Below are positions 6,925-8,477 of a DNA stretch of 8,477 bases, piece after piece. The position numbers and the translations under genes were made by a program. Each line of letters begins with the position of its first letter. Position 1 is the first letter of the stretch. Below the pieces are notes generated by a model. It was not told the DNA's origin. It searched no databases and saw only the letters and a list, made by a program, of their open reading frames with translations. The DNA is from an uncultured bacterium (GTDB taxonomy: Bacteria; Verrucomicrobiota; Lentisphaeria; Oligosphaerales; Oligosphaeraceae), in assembly GCA_900548225.1 (NCBI GenBank), contig URJM01000077.1:1-8477 (forward strand), read 5' to 3'.

Positions 6925-8477
6925 TTCGGATCTCCTTCTCGTCTTGCCTACTTTTCCAGAGAACACCTGACCCAGGACAGTTCCTGCTCCGAGATTTCAG
7001 ATGGGTTGAGTACGGCCAGGTCTCATTTGCATAGGTACTTCGATTTCTTCCCCGAATCCGAAGCTTCTTCTACTCTTGCCAGGATGGCATTGGCCCAGCC
7101 TATAGGGTGGTTCTTTTCATACTTCCCAAGGATGCTGGAGTATTCGAACTACGACACATTATTCTTCGCTACAGCATTGGAGGATGCGGAGCAGTTGGTC
7201 TCCTTTGTGCCAGATGACATAAATGCTGAGCGAACCGTGGATAAAATAGGAGCATGGGAACTTGCCATTCTTCAACTGCGTCTTGTCGATGAAAGGGGAA
7301 GCCCCCGCAATGGCAGCGTGAGAATCAGCAATGTCTCCGCGGAAAATGGCAGGGATTATCTGTTCCCCGAAGGGACGTGCGTCGATGAACGGGACATCAT
7401 ATTGTCCAACGGGGAGACGGCAATCCCCGTCTATGCAGGCCACGATTATAGTATTTCCTTAAATGTCGATATCCCAGATGGCAAAGACCTGCGCATGGAG
7501 CTTCCGTCCTTCAGGTATGGAAGAAACAAGCGTAGCTCGTTAGACTACTTGACGGGTAGTTTCAAAGAGGCATTCTCACCCCAGACAACGGTGGAATTCA
7601 TTGTTTCCAGCGAAGCATTTCCATACAACCTTCGCGTAGATTTGGGGATAGACGTCTTTGACTTGAGCTGGGACTGGGTCGCGCCAATGGGCTTCGAAAC
7701 TGCTGGGTTCAAGGTATACTGCGGAGATGCCGAGGTCGCATCCGTGACAGGACAGACGGTGCGTCTCCCAATGATTGCACCAGAGGATGAAAATAGCTAT
7801 AGGGTCGTCGCATTTGACATAAATGGCAATTCGTCGATTGCCAGTCCGATCCTTTTTGTCTATCCAAGGGATACAAAGTTGTACGGTGATTTCCTTGAAT
7901 GGATGGAGTGCTACTTTGGCGACTCACTTTTATATGCCAGTGATGACCCCGATGGAGACGGTGTAGACAATTACCACGAATTCCTCAATGGGACAGACCC
8001 TACTAAAATTCCTGGACCTACGCCGTATGCAGGCCCTATAGGCTTCAATGAACTGACCTTGGAATGGGAAGCTGTCTCCGATGACTCCGGCGCAACCTAT
8101 CAGATAAGTCGGAATGGAAACATTGTCGGATTATCCCCCACGGGCAAATTTGTCGATTCCAACCTTGTGCCCGGGGTGACCTATTCCTACAGGGTAAGGC
8201 AGATAGCGCCACCTGCATTGGAAACGGACTGGGGGCACTCGAATACATTTGCTACTCAAAGATCGCATTGCTACGAAAATGCAGACAAGGTACAGCATGT
8301 AGTCGATGCTTTTCTGAGGCTCAACATATTCGAGCAAACTAGCTCTTCCTTGTTCTCTGCAGTAAGAAGTGCAATGGAGGCATTGACTTGCAGTACTATC
8401 CCATTTACTGTAATAAAACAAGATTTAGTCGAGGAGATGGTCGAACAGGAGCTGGCACTGCTCCGTGATGTCTCCCC
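6925..8477 (+). CDS. Downstream segment of the broken FnIII protein, open to the window edge
   Basis: After the TAA the same frame runs 517 codons with no stop. It has no start codon with a ribosome binding site; the first ATG, at 7084, is preceded only by CCAGG at too short a spacing. Contents in order: a helix-rich region (about 6925-7220, for example RSHLHRYFDFFPESEA); a beta-rich domain (about 7255-7620, with LRLVDERGSPRNGSVRI and GHDYSISLNVDIP) that resembles an Ig-like or carboxypeptidase-regulatory-like fold; an FnIII domain (about 7627-7866, ending YRVVAFDINGNSSIASP); the calcium motif; another FnIII (8017-8259); and a second helical module (8284-8463). It may be expressed only by readthrough, by reinitiation, or if the TAA is an error. 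No function beyond extracellular adhesion or scaffolding type is inferred. Confidence 0.6.
7945..8001 (+). other. Calcium-binding DPDGDG...GTDP motif
   Basis: DPDGDGVDNYHEFLNGTDP is the thrombospondin type 3 / EF-hand-like calcium motif common in extracellular proteins of Verrucomicrobia, Planctomycetes and relatives, where it often links FnIII or Ig-like domains. The aspartates at spacing D-x-D-x-D and the later Glu are the expected ligands. It sits here between the second and third FnIII domains, preceded by YGDFLEWMECYFGDS, a short segment that typically leads into such motifs. Confidence 0.8.
8284..8463 (+). repeat. Helical module, copy 2 (protein-level repeat)
   Basis: Sixty residues beginning DKVQHVVDAF and ending EQELALL follow the third FnIII domain, just as copy 1 follows the first. 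Shared positions include VD.F, S.L.SAV, EAL, F.V, D.V and EL. The repeated unit is thus FnIII plus helical module, with the continuation of copy 2 beyond the window. Confidence 0.7.

Larger units (their letters stand above)
6144..8477 (+). pseudogene. Broken gene for a secreted multi-FnIII, calcium-motif protein (3' end outside window)
   Basis: One long exported protein can be followed through three pieces. Frame A starts at ATG 6144 (AGGTAG six bases upstream) or ATG 6168 and gives a signal peptide, MDRFRKVIVFWGLLLALALV, then hits TGA at 6237-6239. The rest lies one frame over: ADEKFPEDI...TISWLPP and the first FnIII domain. Dropping one C at 6230-6231 joins them as LALVLA-DEKFPEDI, a good signal peptidase I site. 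That second frame is then cut by TAA at 6922-6924 but continues stop-free to the window end. Repaired, it spans at least 769 codons from 6168. Domain order: signal peptide, FnIII, helical module, helical region, beta-rich domain, FnIII, DPDGDG motif, FnIII, helical module. It is likely a cell-surface or extracellular protein of unknown ligand. Third-position G/C is far lower than in the genes to the left. Sequencing error remains an alternative to true decay. Confidence 0.75.

Overview
The window reads as bacterial chromosome, with four intact plus-strand genes on the left and one large, damaged gene on the right that runs off the edge. The left part is GC-rich with strong G/C preference at third codon positions (all 20 codons from 1740 to 1799 end in G or C). 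No phylogenetic marker is present. The DPDGDG...GTDP calcium-binding motif inside a long fibronectin-type protein, together with the GC-rich housekeeping genes, is the style seen in Verrucomicrobia, Lentisphaerae and Kiritimatiellota. That placement is a tentative inference. No rRNA, tRNA, CRISPR array, insertion sequence or attachment site was recognised.

Left block (66-3328): a full-length glycogen/maltodextrin phosphorylase is followed by a HAD-IIA (NagD-like) phosphatase whose start lies inside the end of the phosphorylase gene, so the two are probably translated together. The phosphorylase releases glucose-1-phosphate from storage polysaccharide. The phosphatase may act on a sugar phosphate or phosphoglycolate, but its substrate cannot be read from the sequence. 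After a 102-bp pyrimidine-rich gap with a strong ribosome binding site comes a UPF0210/DUF711 ('PFL family') protein of unproven function (3431-4810). Then comes a ten-helix EamA/DMT-type transporter (about 4966-5910).

Right block (about 6144-8477): a 233-bp spacer leads into a gene with more even codon usage for a secreted, multi-domain protein. One continuous protein can be followed: a signal peptide, a fibronectin type III (FnIII) domain, an alpha-helical module, a further helical region, a beta-rich domain, a second FnIII domain, a DPDGDG calcium motif, a third FnIII domain and a second copy of the helical module. It is interrupted twice. The signal peptide and the first FnIII domain are in different frames, and one extra C around 6231 accounts for this exactly. 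An in-frame TAA at 6922-6924 then precedes 517 further stop-free codons in the same frame. The gene is therefore a decaying surface-protein gene, carries two sequencing errors, or (much less likely) is recoded.

The most interesting content is this hidden gene. It has two breaks, and an FnIII-plus-helical module that occurs twice with about 32% identity and whose helical half I do not recognise. No complete new biological system is evident from the window alone.
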